From Ohessyouella blattaphilus (lineage in GTDB: Bacteria; Bacillota; Clostridia; Lachnospirales; Lachnospiraceae), in NCBI RefSeq assembly GCF_024721265.1, contig NZ_JAMXOC010000008.1, positions 1 through 64,000 of the forward strand: DNA of 64,000 nt, written 5' to 3'. Positions within the stretch are counted from its first letter, which is position 1. Every line of letters begins with the position of its first letter. The position numbers were made by a program, and so were the translations under genes. The notes under the pieces are model-generated. The model did no database searches. It was given only the letters and a program-made list of their open reading frames with translations, and was not told the DNA's origin. This document shows, piece after piece, positions 52,849-61,058 of the stretch.

Positions 52849-53131
52849 AGATAAGACCTCTAGCAAGAATTATGTGTATATTCTTGAGTGTAAGGACCAG
52901 TCGCTTTACACCGGTTGGACCAATGATTTAGAGAAACGCATAAAAGCTCACAACGAAGGGCGTGGAGCAAAATATACAAAAGGCCGAGGACCGGTAAAAC
53001 TTCGGTATTACGAAGAATACCCCACAAAAGAAGAGGCAATGAAACGAGAATGCCAAATAAAAAAGCTTACTCGCACGGAGAAGCTTTCGTTGGGGACACA
53101 CTTTTTCTTAATTGGGGAGGTCGTTTTTTGA
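52832..53131 (+). CDS. GIY-YIG domain protein (UPF0213/YhbQ family)
   Basis: 99 residues. The nuclease fold is marked by YVYILECKDQSLYTGWTNDLEKRIKAHNEGRGAKYT, where the second tyrosine-glycine motif is YTGW, plus the catalytic-type arginine and the glutamate in KEEAMKRECQIK. Solitary GIY-YIG proteins of this kind are linked to DNA repair but are little studied. The stop codon lies inside the following terminator. Confidence 0.9.
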   Translation: MAQQYKDKTSSKNYVYILECKDQSLYTGWTNDLEKRIKAHNEGRGAKYTKGRGPVKLRYYEEYPTKEEAMKRECQIKKLTRTEKLSLGTHFFLIGEVVF

Positions 53132-53145
53132 AAAAACGACCTCCC
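53115..53145. terminator. Bidirectional terminator between the GIY-YIG and hemolysin III genes
   Basis: GGGAGGTCGTTTTTT and AAAAAACGACCTCCC are perfectly complementary around a single G; the effective loop lies within the T/A runs. It overlaps both stop codons. Confidence 0.85.
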
Positions 53146-53801
53146 TAAAGGATTTTCCAGACGAAGATGTAGTGGCAAATACTGCCAGCCATCACGAATA
53201 GATGAAAGATTTCGTGTGAGCCAAAGTATTGATGCTTACTGTTAAAAATAGAAAGTTTTAAGGCGTAGATGATGCCGCCGATCGTGTAGATAATGCCCCC
53301 TGCCAGGAGCCAGATAAAGGAACTGGTATCGAGGGCTTTTATTAATGGTGCAAAAGCGAGGACACAGGTCCAGCCCATGCCGATATAGAGGACGGAGGAT
53401 ACCCACTTAGGGCAGTAGACCCAGAAGGCCTTCAGAATAATACCAACGAGGGCAAAGCACCAAATAATCGCTAGCATGATATAACCTAAGCGGCCCCGAA
53501 GAACAATGAGACAAACGGGAGTATACGTCCCGGCGATGAGTACGCAAATCATCATGTGATCACACTTCTTGAGGATTCGATTGATTCGTTCAGAACGATC
53601 GAAGGTATGATAAGTCGTGCTAGCGGCGTAGAGTAAGATAAGACTGATTACGTAAATAGTAACGGCTAGGAGTGAGAGAGAATCCACTTTGCTAGCGCGT
53701 ATAAGTAGAGGGATCATGCCCCCAAGAGCGAGGATGAGCCCGATTAAATGAGTAATTGAACTACCTGGGTCTTTAATGTATTTATCTAGTTTAGCACCCA
53801 T
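53145..53801 (-). CDS. Hemolysin III family membrane protein (PAQR-like)
   Basis: 218 residues with seven hydrophobic helices. The conserved residues of the family are present: SITHLIG in helix 1, the ASTTYHTF segment, KKCDHMMICVLIAGTYTP, and the C-terminal FGSHEIFHLFVMAGSICHY, whose histidines bind zinc in PAQR relatives. Function in bacteria is uncertain (membrane homeostasis or hydrolase). AAAGGAGA lies before ATG 53801; a TTG at 53804 is ignored. A palindromic operator covers the promoter. Confidence 0.9.
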   Translation of the reverse strand: MGAKLDKYIKDPGSSITHLIGLILALGGMIPLLIRASKVDSLSLLAVTIYVISLILLYAASTTYHTFDRSERINRILKKCDHMMICVLIAGTYTPVCLIVLRGRLGYIMLAIIWCFALVGIILKAFWVYCPKWVSSVLYIGMGWTCVLAFAPLIKALDTSSFIWLLAGGIIYTIGGIIYALKLSIFNSKHQYFGSHEIFHLFVMAGSICHYIFVWKIL

Positions 53802-53841
53802 CAAAAAACATCTCCTTTCGATACGTAGTAATCAAAACTAC

Positions 53842-53885
53842 ATGATGTATAAAAAGATAATACATCATACAGAAGAGAAGTGCAA
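53842..53885 (-). promoter_or_regulatory. Promoter and palindromic operator of the hemolysin III gene
   Basis: Minus-strand TTGCAC (53880-53885), 17-bp spacer, TATTAT (53857-53862). A perfect 9-bp inverted repeat ATGATGTAT-N9-ATACATCAT (53842-53868) spans the -10 box, so a bound repressor would shut the promoter. The repressor is not identifiable. Confidence 0.7.
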
Positions 53886-53902
53886 GCGTTTTTGCATAAA
53901 AA

Positions 53903-53935
53903 AAGGACCCTACCCCAGTAGAGTCCTTAAAAGTA
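53903..53935 (-). terminator. Terminator of the perR-rubrerythrin operon
   Basis: On the minus strand AAGGACTCTAC and GTAGGGTCCTT form a stem around a short loop, followed by a run of T. Confidence 0.85.
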
Positions 53936-53959
53936 TCTCTCTTTACTTTTTCTTGTTGC

Positions 53960-54496
53960 TTAGTAGTTAACCACTTGTCTTTCGAAGTATGCTTGTGGGT
54001 GTGCACATACCGGACAGACCTCAGGAGCATCTTCTGCATTATGGATATAACCGCAATTGCCACACTTCCATCCAAGAGGAGCATCGCCTTTAAAGGTAGT
54101 ACCGTTATTGTAGCTTTCAAGAAGCTTACGATAACGCTTTTCATGTGTTGCTTCTACAAGGGCAACGCCTTCGAATTTAGCTGCTAAATCATCAAAACCC
54201 TCTGCTCTAGCGTCTTCTGCCATACGTTTGTACATATCTGTCCATTCGTAGTTTTCGCCAGCGGCAGCAGCTTCTAGGTTAGCGGGAACATCGCCAATAC
54301 CTTCAAGTTCCTTGAACCATAACTTCGCATGCTCTTTTTCGTTAATAGCAGTTTCCATAAAAATGTTTTGAATTTGTACATAACCTGCTTTTTTAGCAAC
54401 GGAAGCAAAATAATCGTATTTGTTACGTGCCATTGATTCACCGGCAAAGGCCTCATTTAAGTTCTTCTCTGTTTTAGTACCTGCGTATTTTGACAT
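53960..54496 (-). CDS. rbr: Rubrerythrin
   Basis: 178 residues. An N-terminal four-helix diiron domain carries [23 protein letters not shown] and [13 protein letters not shown] ligand motifs. A C-terminal rubredoxin domain (residues about 140-178) has CGNCGYIH and CPVCAHPQ. It reduces hydrogen peroxide to water using electrons from rubredoxin-type donors, a main defence of anaerobes. TTGAAA/TATAGT boxes lie upstream, so it may also have its own promoter within the operon. Confidence 0.95.
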   Translation of the reverse strand: MSKYAGTKTEKNLNEAFAGESMARNKYDYFASVAKKAGYVQIQNIFMETAINEKEHAKLWFKELEGIGDVPANLEAAAAGENYEWTDMYKRMAEDARAEGFDDLAAKFEGVALVEATHEKRYRKLLESYNNGTTFKGDAPLGWKCGNCGYIHNAEDAPEVCPVCAHPQAYFERQVVNY

Positions 54497-54573
54497 ATTG
54501 TTACCTCCTCTTTATTTGTCTATTAATACTATAGGACAAGAAAATACGGTTTTCAATTAAATAAGTATAAACT

Positions 54574-55119
54574 TTAATTAAAGTATCGTTTAAGTAATCC
54601 TTCAAAAGCTTTGCCGTGGCGAGCTTCGTCTCTTGCCATTTCGTGTACAGTATCGTGAATGGCATCTAGGTTTTGCTCTTTTGCCTTTTTAGCTAAGGCG
54701 AATTTACCAGCAGTTGCGCCGTTTTCGGCATCTACGCGCATTTCTAGGTTTTTCTTCGTGCTATCAGTTACCACTTCGCCCAGCAGTTCAGCAAATTTAG
54801 CAGCGTGTTCAGCCTCTTCCCAAGCAGCTTTTTCCCAGTATAGACCGATTTCCGGATAACCCTCGCGGTGAGCAACTCTAGCCATAGCTAAGTACATACC
54901 AACTTCGGAACACTCACCTTCAAAATTCATACGCAAATCCTTGATGATATCCTCAGAAACGCCTTTAGCTACGCCGACAACGTGTTCAGCTGCCCAAGTT
55001 TTCTCGCCGCTTACCTGCTCTTTAAACTTTTCTGCTGGTGCCTTACATTGTGGACAGGCCTCAGGTGCGGTGTCTCCCTCGTGTACGTATCCACAGATTG
55101 TGCAAATAAATTTTTTCAT
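54574..55119 (-). CDS. Reverse rubrerythrin (N-terminal rubredoxin domain)
   Basis: 181 residues with reversed domain order: rubredoxin first ([17 protein letters not shown], residues 1-40), then the diiron four-helix domain ([39 protein letters not shown]). Such proteins reduce peroxide and oxygen with NADH through electron carriers. It lies 14 nt after perR and 77 nt before the standard rubrerythrin gene. Confidence 0.93.
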   Translation of the reverse strand: MKKFICTICGYVHEGDTAPEACPQCKAPAEKFKEQVSGEKTWAAEHVVGVAKGVSEDIIKDLRMNFEGECSEVGMYLAMARVAHREGYPEIGLYWEKAAWEEAEHAAKFAELLGEVVTDSTKKNLEMRVDAENGATAGKFALAKKAKEQNLDAIHDTVHEMARDEARHGKAFEGLLKRYFN

Positions 55120-55133
55120 TTTAAAAATCCTCC

Positions 55134-55538
55134 TTATTGTGTGTTAGTCTCTTCTAGACAGTGTTTGCAAAGCCCGAAAAACTGAATCTCGTGATCCTTC
55201 ACAAGACCGTCATAGGTGCTCTGCGCCTGATCGTTAATTGAGGAAATAATGCTTTCATCAAGACTTATGTCCTCAACCCGCCCGCATTTTTCGCAAATTA
55301 AATGGCAGTGATCCGAAACATCAAAATCAAACCGAATACCGCCGTCGCTAGTAGGAATCTTAATGATTTCTCCCATATCGACTAAGAGATTTAGATTGCG
55401 GTAGACGGTTCCCAAACTGATGTTAGGGTAGTCCTTTTTTAGCTCTGCGTAAACGGTATCAGCGGTAGGATGTTCTTTTGTACCAGCAAGATATCCTTTA
55501 ATGGCTTCTCGCTGACGACTAAATTTTAGAGTCGGCAT
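55134..55538 (-). CDS. perR: Fur family regulator, PerR-like
   Basis: 134 residues. A winged helix ([30 protein letters not shown]) is followed by a metal-binding dimerisation domain with [16 protein letters not shown] and the second zinc pair CKHCLEE. Context (first gene of a rubrerythrin operon) points to PerR, the peroxide sensor, rather than Fur or Zur. AGGAGG precedes ATG 55538; the frame open to 55607 runs through the promoter and is rejected. Confidence 0.9.
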   Translation of the reverse strand: MPTLKFSRQREAIKGYLAGTKEHPTADTVYAELKKDYPNISLGTVYRNLNLLVDMGEIIKIPTSDGGIRFDFDVSDHCHLICEKCGRVEDISLDESIISSINDQAQSTYDGLVKDHEIQFFGLCKHCLEETNTQ

Positions 55539-55551
55539 AAGTACCCTCCTT

Positions 55552-55603
55552 GAATAATAATAACGATTACTATTATTATAGATTCTAGATAAAGAAAAGT
55601 CAA
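55552..55603 (-). promoter_or_regulatory. perR operon promoter with Per-box-like palindrome
   Basis: Minus-strand TTGACT (55598-55603), 17-bp spacer, TATAAT (55575-55580). The -10 box is part of an inverted repeat ATAATAATA-N8-TATTATTAT (about 55555-55580), which resembles the AT-rich Per/Fur box. Autorepression by PerR with release by peroxide is the expected logic. Confidence 0.8.
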
Positions 55604-55688
55604 GCATTAGGTTAGACTATTTACACTTGTAGTCCATGTGCAAAACTACAAAAATAAAGAAAAATTAAAGGGAAAACAAAAAAGAGAC

Positions 55689-55768
55689 TTATCCAAGTTA
55701 TCCACAGAAAAAGGAACGAAAAAGGTGGATAAAATTGAATTTTCGCGAAGTTATCCACATTATCCACA
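55689..55768. other. DnaA-box cluster
   Basis: Three exact TTATCCACA boxes at 55698-55706, 55751-55759 and 55760-55768 (the last two adjacent), plus near matches TTATCCAAG (55689-55697) and, on the minus strand, TTATCCACC (55724-55732). A-rich and T-rich tracts flank the group. No gene covers the stretch. dnaA, dnaN and rpmH are not nearby, so this is more likely a DnaA-titrating or initiation-control cluster than oriC itself. Confidence 0.75.
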
Positions 55769-55927
55769 GTCCAAAGGGCGTTTTTGGGGGACAAATCAGG
55801 GCAAAAAAAGAACAGACGTTTTGTAAAGAAATGATAAAATTGGTGTTTCGGAAATAAATATTCGAATTATCATTGACTTTTAAATCTTCGCACAGTTTGT
55901 TAAATTAACTGAATTTACTGTCAAATC

Positions 55928-55956
55928 TTTACAAACTACGGATCCGGTTCTATAAT
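55928..55956 (+). promoter_or_regulatory. SigA promoter of the DUF1858 gene
   Basis: TTTACA (55928-55933), 17-bp spacer, TATAAT (55951-55956). A GTTAA-A-TTAAC palindrome lies about 20-30 bp upstream. Confidence 0.85.
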
Positions 55957-55985
55957 GTAGATACTGAAAAAAAGGAGGCAAAGAA

Positions 55986-56195
55986 ATGGCTGAGATAAAT
56001 AAAGATATGACCATTGGTGAGCTACTAAACGTAAATGCAAACGTAGCCCCAATCCTCATGGAAGTTGGCATGCACTGCTTAGGTTGTCCATCTGCACAAG
56101 GTGAGTCAATCGCCGAAGCAGCGATGGTTCACGGCATAGATGCAGATCTACTAGTAGAGAAGATCAAAGCATTTGTGAACGCAGAAGGAAAATAG
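55986..56195 (+). CDS. DUF1858 domain protein (hybrid-cluster-protein-associated redox disulfide)
   Basis: 69 residues forming one DUF1858 domain: [30 protein letters not shown]. The CLGC pair can form a redox-active disulfide. In clostridia such small proteins occur near redox and nitrosative-stress genes; here it lies beside the peroxide-defence operon. AAAGGAGG precedes the ATG; a strong promoter and terminator make it monocistronic. Confidence 0.93.
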   Translation: MAEINKDMTIGELLNVNANVAPILMEVGMHCLGCPSAQGESIAEAAMVHGIDADLLVEKIKAFVNAEGK

Positions 56196-56205
56196 CATAA
56201 AAATA

Positions 56206-56249
56206 GCGGCGACTTTAGATACTAATCATCTAAAGTCGCCGCTTTTTTT
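56206..56249. terminator. Bidirectional terminator between the DUF1858 and HIT genes
   Basis: GCGGCGACTTTAGAT and ATCTAAAGTCGCCGC form a perfect 15-bp stem around a 7-nt loop, followed by seven T; A-rich sequence on the other side serves the convergent gene. Confidence 0.95.
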
Positions 56250-56658
56250 ACGCGTTCATTTTTTCCACTAACTCGTTCTTATCGGTTTCTGATAGTTCAC
56301 CCATCTTCCAGCCAAGCCCCACCTTGTCACCGCTATTTCGCGGAATCAGGTGCATATGAAAGTGAAAGACCGTTTGCCCAGCGGACGCTTCGTTGTTCTG
56401 AATAATATTGTAGCCGTCACAGCCGAGAATATCCTTTAGTTTATTGACCATCTTTTTCGCTAGCGGCATGACTTCTCTGGCGACCTCATCCTCTAGATCA
56501 AATAAGTTGCGATAGTGGTCTTTGGGGATAATCAGCGCATGCCCCTTGGCGGCTGGTGAAGCATCCAGGATTACGCGAAACTTATCATCCTCATAAAGGG
56601 TCGCTGTCTCGATATCGCCGTTTGCCAGTTTACAAAAAATGCAATTTTCATCTTTCAT
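56248..56658 (-). CDS. HIT family nucleotide-binding protein
   Basis: 136 residues with the histidine triad FHFHMHLIP near the end of the domain and the N-terminal CIFCKLANGDIE zinc-type motif. Members hydrolyse AMP-linked compounds such as adenosine phosphoramidates. Length and layout are those of bacterial HinT. AGGAGG precedes the ATG. Confidence 0.95.
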   Translation of the reverse strand: MKDENCIFCKLANGDIETATLYEDDKFRVILDASPAAKGHALIIPKDHYRNLFDLEDEVAREVMPLAKKMVNKLKDILGCDGYNIIQNNEASAGQTVFHFHMHLIPRNSGDKVGLGWKMGELSETDKNELVEKMNA

Positions 56659-56673
56659 TAAAAAGTCCTCCTT

Positions 56674-57300
56674 CTAATCCTGCATCCAATCGAATTGTTG
56701 ATACTTATTTCTTTTCTTTTTAGGATGGTACACCAGTATGGCGATGAGTACGCCAAAGATAAGTCCGCCGAGATGGGCGAGGTTATCTACGCCCGTACTG
56801 GTGTAACCGTAGTAGAGAGAGAAGAGGGCCATCATAATCAAGCGGTTACTGCCTAGGTTGCCGATTCGCCCTTTATTGCGAATAGCGACATAAATCAAGG
56901 CTCCCATTAAGCCGAAAATGGCACCAGAGGCTCCCGCGGAAATACTGTAGCTCTCGGTGAAATAATCCCAACCAGCCGATAAAGCACTTGCCCCTAAGCC
57001 GCTTACGAGGTAAATTACAATCATCTTAAGGGTGCCTACTTCCCGCTCCAGAATCGTTCCATAAAGTCCTAGAGAAAGCATATTATTTGCTAAGTGGCTA
57101 AAGCCAAAATGCAAAAACATGCAAGTGAACAAGCGATAGTATTCCCCGTTTTCGATGATGAAAGGCACATAAGAAGCCCCGTGCTCTAACATAAAGTAAC
57201 CGTCTTCGGTCTGACCGATCATGGATAGGCCTAGGAAGATTGCCACATTAACACCGATGAGAATCAAGGTCACCGGATAGTTCTTAAAAGCATTTGTCAT
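56674..57300 (-). CDS. Rhomboid family intramembrane serine protease
   Basis: 208 residues, six helices. The catalytic serine is in GASGAIFG, the histidine in NLAHLGG, and the oxyanion-side HFGFSHLANNM motif lies in helix 2. It cleaves membrane proteins inside the bilayer. It follows a small gap after (on the minus strand, before) the HIT gene, so these two may be cotranscribed. A basic C-terminal tail (HPKKKRNKYQQ) is cytoplasmic. Confidence 0.94.
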   Translation of the reverse strand: MTNAFKNYPVTLILIGVNVAIFLGLSMIGQTEDGYFMLEHGASYVPFIIENGEYYRLFTCMFLHFGFSHLANNMLSLGLYGTILEREVGTLKMIVIYLVSGLGASALSAGWDYFTESYSISAGASGAIFGLMGALIYVAIRNKGRIGNLGSNRLIMMALFSLYYGYTSTGVDNLAHLGGLIFGVLIAILVYHPKKKRNKYQQFDWMQD

Positions 57301-57366
57301 TCCCTTCTCCCCTTTCTAAATTATTAATAGTATAGCATATTTTAGAAAGGGTGTTGAGGGAAATCG

Positions 57367-58035
57367 TTACAGCTCTTCATCGATAAAAAGGTCATCAAAA
57401 TTTCCCCATTTATTCTTTTTCCGCCGTTTAAAGAATTTTCCAGAACCTTCTCGGATTTTGCCAGGAGGAGTTCCGGCCCTCGCCTCTTGGTCAACTCGTT
57501 CCTTTACTAGGGCAACCTTCTTCGGCGGCGTGAAGGCGAGGTATTCTTTTAAGAGGCTAGGCAAGTGACAATCCCCTTTGGTAGCCAGTTCGTAAAAAAA
57601 GTATACCCGAGAAATCAGCTCCTCATCCTGGTGATTTAGCTTAGTGACAAAATAGTCGGCGAGTTTTCGTAGCTCTGCCTTCGCTTCTATTTCCTTCCCG
57701 GGAAAGTAACAAAAAGAAAACTCCGTCCCGTCATAATAGATATCTTCAGGGGTTAGCATTAGCTTTTCTTCATATAAAAGGAAGCGATCGGTTTCTTTAC
57801 AGGCGGTTAACAAGTTGGATGCGAAAGTCTTTAATAGAGCCACACTTAATCTTTCTTCTTCTAATAGAAGTAGAAGAGAAATCTTTCCGCTAGTGTGAAA
57901 GTGATACTCGGATTTATCGTTTATGCCCATGCCCCGAACGGGAATGATTCCCTTTAATTCATTCATCTTGAGCATCGCCATCTGATAATCCTCTTTATAG
58001 CTAGTCGCTACGGTGATTGTAAACGTTTTTTCCAT
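57367..58035 (-). CDS. DUF6382-like protein without FHA domain
   Basis: 222 residues. The first 180 resemble the DUF6382 domain (FHFHTSGKISLLLLLEEERLS and EDIYYDGTEFSFCYFPG segments) that in Lachnospiraceae usually precedes an FHA domain. Here the protein ends after a basic linker (FFKRRKKNKWGN) and an acidic tail, so FHA is missing. It is the last gene of the Tad locus and overlaps the preceding gene by 28 nt. Confidence 0.7.
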   Translation of the reverse strand: MEKTFTITVATSYKEDYQMAMLKMNELKGIIPVRGMGINDKSEYHFHTSGKISLLLLLEEERLSVALLKTFASNLLTACKETDRFLLYEEKLMLTPEDIYYDGTEFSFCYFPGKEIEAKAELRKLADYFVTKLNHQDEELISRVYFFYELATKGDCHLPSLLKEYLAFTPPKKVALVKERVDQEARAGTPPGKIREGSGKFFKRRKKNKWGNFDDLFIDEEL

Positions 58036-58418
58036 ATATAATGTTTTCGCAGAGTGTCTTCGCCGTAGGTAATGGCAGCCTCTTGGCGAATGGCGACTTT
58101 CGCCGGACCTTTGTTTCCTAAAAGTTCTACTAAGACCCGTTTCTCATCAAGAGTTACTTTTTCGGCACTGACGGTGAGAAAAAGGCAGCGGCCGTTTACC
58201 CGTTCACGAAGGAGCACCTCTAATTCCTCCTTTTCAAAATCCTTCTTTCTCGCCTTCATACTGCCTACCACCGCACACTCATAAGCGGCGCTATTTAAAA
58301 CTGCCTTATCGTGAAAGAAAAAGATGGTATAGATAACGGTTATAAATACGAAGGCGAAGATACCCATCAGGTAGGTCATTTCAATGGTAAAGCTACCCTT
58401 TACGGTTTTCCTCTTCAT
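58008..58418 (-). CDS. TadE-like minor pseudopilin
   Basis: 136 residues. KG-SFTIEMTYLMGIFAFVF fits a Tad prepilin signal: cleavage before S, glutamate near position 5, then a hydrophobic helix. The soluble rest is alpha/beta with a VNGRCLFLTVSAEKVTL stretch. Its stop overlaps the DUF6382 gene and its start is adjacent to the prepilin peptidase gene. Confidence 0.75.
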   Translation of the reverse strand: MKRKTVKGSFTIEMTYLMGIFAFVFITVIYTIFFFHDKAVLNSAAYECAVVGSMKARKKDFEKEELEVLLRERVNGRCLFLTVSAEKVTLDEKRVLVELLGNKGPAKVAIRQEAAITYGEDTLRKHYIWKKRLQSP

Positions 58419-58837
58419 TAGAACATCACCAACAGGTAACTAGCTAAGAGAAAGGGCAGATAAGGAGCTTCCTTTCTTTTGGTGATGACACACCATAGAG
58501 CAATAAACAGACAGCTGATAATGACCATAAGAATCACATCCAGGGCCCCGAGGGCCAGGGCGAGAAAGCCGATAATTAGACTATCGGCGTAGCCGATTTT
58601 TTCCTCTGTATAACGACTAATTAACAAAAAAGCGATAAAGACCACGACCCCAGAGGCGGTTCGTCTTAACTGCCAAACGGGCGCTTGTCTTAGGCCGATT
58701 AATAAGGTTATGGCGGTAACGAGGAGTCCGCCACCGATCAGGGTGTTTAAGTACAGTCGCTGACTCTTAATATCGTGATAAGCGTGATAGCCGAGATAAC
58801 CTAAAATTAAACATCTTTTTATAGTTATTAACCACAT
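58418..58837 (-). CDS. Prepilin peptidase (A24 family, TadV/CpaA)
   Basis: 139 residues, about five helices, a minimal A24 peptidase. The two catalytic aspartates are in YHDIKSQRLY (helix 1 loop) and GYADSLIIG, the latter a variant of the GxGD motif with alanine for the last glycine. It should process Flp and the TadE-like pseudopilins of this locus. It overlaps the flanking genes by 1 and 10 nt. Confidence 0.88.
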   Translation of the reverse strand: MWLITIKRCLILGYLGYHAYHDIKSQRLYLNTLIGGGLLVTAITLLIGLRQAPVWQLRRTASGVVVFIAFLLISRYTEEKIGYADSLIIGFLALALGALDVILMVIISCLFIALWCVITKRKEAPYLPFLLASYLLVMF

Positions 58838-59625
58838 CTTTTACACCTTCCTTTTCCGATTACTTCATTAATAGGTACTGCATAAATGGTGCGCTTAAGG
58901 CCGCTACAACTTAGACTTCCGTGATAGCGGTCGCCGTAGTCGGTGATGTAGACGCTTGTCAGAGCAGTGCCTTTTTGACACTGTTCACAGGGGTGATACT
59001 TACCGCCATTTTCATTTCGCAAAGAGAAGACCTCTTTGTTTGTAACCATCTGAATCGAAAGCTGCAAGTGAGTACACTGATGATTTACATGGTAGACCAG
59101 TCCGGTTTCGGTAATGTAGACGGTTTCGGTGGCGGTATCGCTACCTGTGGCTGTATAGCCAGTCCAAGCCTTTAGACGAAGTTCGTCCCGCTGGGTTAAG
59201 GCCTTAGGGCGAAAGGGAACAAAGGGCATTTCTAGCTCATAGGTAACGGTAGCGTAAAGCATTCCCGTATTATTCTGGAGATAGGAGCCAGAGCAGCTGA
59301 TGCTCCCGGATTTAACGAGACTTCTCGCTAGCCGTTCGCGACCGATGGTTTCCTGAATCTCCTGTTCTAAACCAGTGGTCGATAGGAAGAGCTCGTTAAT
59401 TCCGCCAGCGGCCACTTTTTTGGCACTGCTATAGAGGGCGCTGCGCATGGATGTTTTAATGGCTAGCGTCTCTAAGAGAAAGGCCAAGGTCAGCATGGCG
59501 AGAAAGAAGAGGGGAAGAGCCAAGGCCGCTTCAAGGGTAATGCTTCCTCTAGCTGAGACGGTTACAGATGTCCTCTTGACAGATTTTTCTTGAGTATCTT
59601 CTGATAAGGGAATCTTCTTTGTCAT
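58828..59625 (-). CDS. TadE-like protein with duplicated C-terminal Cys/His motif
   Basis: 265 residues. RG-SITLEAALALPLFFLAML is a clear Tad prepilin signal. The C-terminal 100 residues hold two related units, each with VYIT-x2-G-x2-YH-x5-C-x2-L followed by a CxxC pair (CEQC, CKRC at the very end). This looks like two small metal-binding modules exposed at the surface. AAGGAG precedes the ATG. Confidence 0.8.
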   Translation of the reverse strand: MTKKIPLSEDTQEKSVKRTSVTVSARGSITLEAALALPLFFLAMLTLAFLLETLAIKTSMRSALYSSAKKVAAGGINELFLSTTGLEQEIQETIGRERLARSLVKSGSISCSGSYLQNNTGMLYATVTYELEMPFVPFRPKALTQRDELRLKAWTGYTATGSDTATETVYITETGLVYHVNHQCTHLQLSIQMVTNKEVFSLRNENGGKYHPCEQCQKGTALTSVYITDYGDRYHGSLSCSGLKRTIYAVPINEVIGKGRCKRCG

Positions 59626-59709
59626 AGTACGAATCCTTCTCCTTTCTTTTTATATTTCTAAAATCGTTTATGGGAATACATGGCGTCAAAAAGGACATCT
59701 GTAACCATC

Positions 59710-61008
59710 TCAGAGGTATTCATATTCGCAGGTATAGGTGTAGGTTATCCCTCGGCGTAGTGAACTAACTGCTTGCAGCTTAAGACCGCAAAAGAGCTGG
59801 TCTACCTTGACAAAGCTTTTCCCATTAAGAGCTAGATTGCGCTCGATTAAGTCAAGAGCCCGCAAAGCTAAGACTTCGGGTTTGCGAAGGGTTAATAGTA
59901 GCCGCAAGTAGTCCTGATAGGACAAGCCTTTTTCATTATCGGCACCGGCAAAGGTATCTTCTTCCGTACCTAGGGTAAAAAGGGACATCAGCTGGAGCTG
60001 CCAAGTATCTTTTGTCTTTAATAGAGACACTTTATTGCCAGCTAATAAGGTCCGGACATCCATAATTCCCTCCCCGTAGGACCAGGCTAGGAGAATACCC
60101 TGAGTTAAGGCTTCGGCTAACATCGGCAGTTGCACCGCAGTTGCCAGCGTGGTTGCGAGAACACTAGCTTCGGCTTTCTTTTCACCATCGGTCTGAATAT
60201 AGAGGTAGTTCAGGCCGAAGCGAATTCCTAGAAGGCTACCAATAACGGCTTCTAGGTTATCTTGATCGCTACTTTTGCCCCCGAGTAAATACTCTTGTTC
60301 GTAAGCGAGAGCACGCAGGCTTTCGGTGCTGGTAAAAGAGTGAAAGTGATCCAGCAGATATTCGGCAAAGGCTAGGCGCTCCATGCCCCCAGCGTTGTCA
60401 GTAGCCATGTTGCCAGTCATTAAGGTACGCTCAGACGGCAAGGTCTCTGAGTTTTCTAAGTTTTTTTCCGAGAGGCTTTTATCCTTCGGTAGCACCAGCT
60501 TTAGAAGGGATTGTCCTTGAAGCTCTAAAAGCTTAGCTAGAGGATTATTTTCACTGGGAAGGGATACGTCGTTTTCTGATAAAACATCTTGAACGCTTCC
60601 TAGGAGCTCCTTTTCTTCAAGGATTACGCCCTCTTTAGCGGCTTCAATCTCTTCTGAATTAGAACCAGATCCGGGAAGTTCTAGCTGTGATAATCCGTAT
60701 TTGGCCTTCGTATAGGCGACGCCTTGCTTGATAAAAGGCGCACCGCTGGCATCGCTGAGCAATCGTTTCTCAACTAGCTGGTAAGTGGTACCTTCGCCGG
60801 CAAAGAAAGCTAATCTGGTTTTTACTTTCTCCTCATCGTAAGTGCCGCTTTCGTAAGTGGACTCTAGGGCGAAAATACTGTATTCTTCCAGTAAATCTTT
60901 TTGGTATTCGGCAAAGATGGATTCTAAAGCGCTATTTACTTCGATGCGACGGTAGTTCTTGGCCATATTAAGGGAGGCGCTTTCTACCAAGGCGGCCAGA
61001 AAGGCCAA
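59710..61008 (-). CDS. DUF5702 / TadG-like pilus-locus protein
   Basis: 432 residues from the first usable start (TTG 61008). LVESASLNMAKNYRR after the membrane helix and the large extracellular region with GLNYLYIQTDGEKKAEA match DUF5702 proteins of clostridial Tad loci. Coding similarity continues upstream of 61008: the same frame reads CSGSLTVYLSLVIIILLAFL, a normal TadE/TadG-like leader helix, up to about 61062, but contains no ATG, GTG or TTG at a suitable place. The true start may be non-canonical or coupled to the preceding flp frame, which it overlaps. Confidence 0.78.
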   Translation of the reverse strand: MAFLAALVESASLNMAKNYRRIEVNSALESIFAEYQKDLLEEYSIFALESTYESGTYDEEKVKTRLAFFAGEGTTYQLVEKRLLSDASGAPFIKQGVAYTKAKYGLSQLELPGSGSNSEEIEAAKEGVILEEKELLGSVQDVLSENDVSLPSENNPLAKLLELQGQSLLKLVLPKDKSLSEKNLENSETLPSERTLMTGNMATDNAGGMERLAFAEYLLDHFHSFTSTESLRALAYEQEYLLGGKSSDQDNLEAVIGSLLGIRFGLNYLYIQTDGEKKAEASVLATTLATAVQLPMLAEALTQGILLAWSYGEGIMDVRTLLAGNKVSLLKTKDTWQLQLMSLFTLGTEEDTFAGADNEKGLSYQDYLRLLLTLRKPEVLALRALDLIERNLALNGKSFVKVDQLFCGLKLQAVSSLRRGITYTYTCEYEYL

Positions 61009-61058
61009 AAGAATAATAATGACGAGACTTAAATAGACGGTCAGTGAACCAGAACAAT

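Noticed and set aside
55689-55768. Chromosomal origin oriC
   Set aside because: Neither dnaA, dnaN, rpmH nor gyrase genes flank it; reported only as a DnaA-box cluster.
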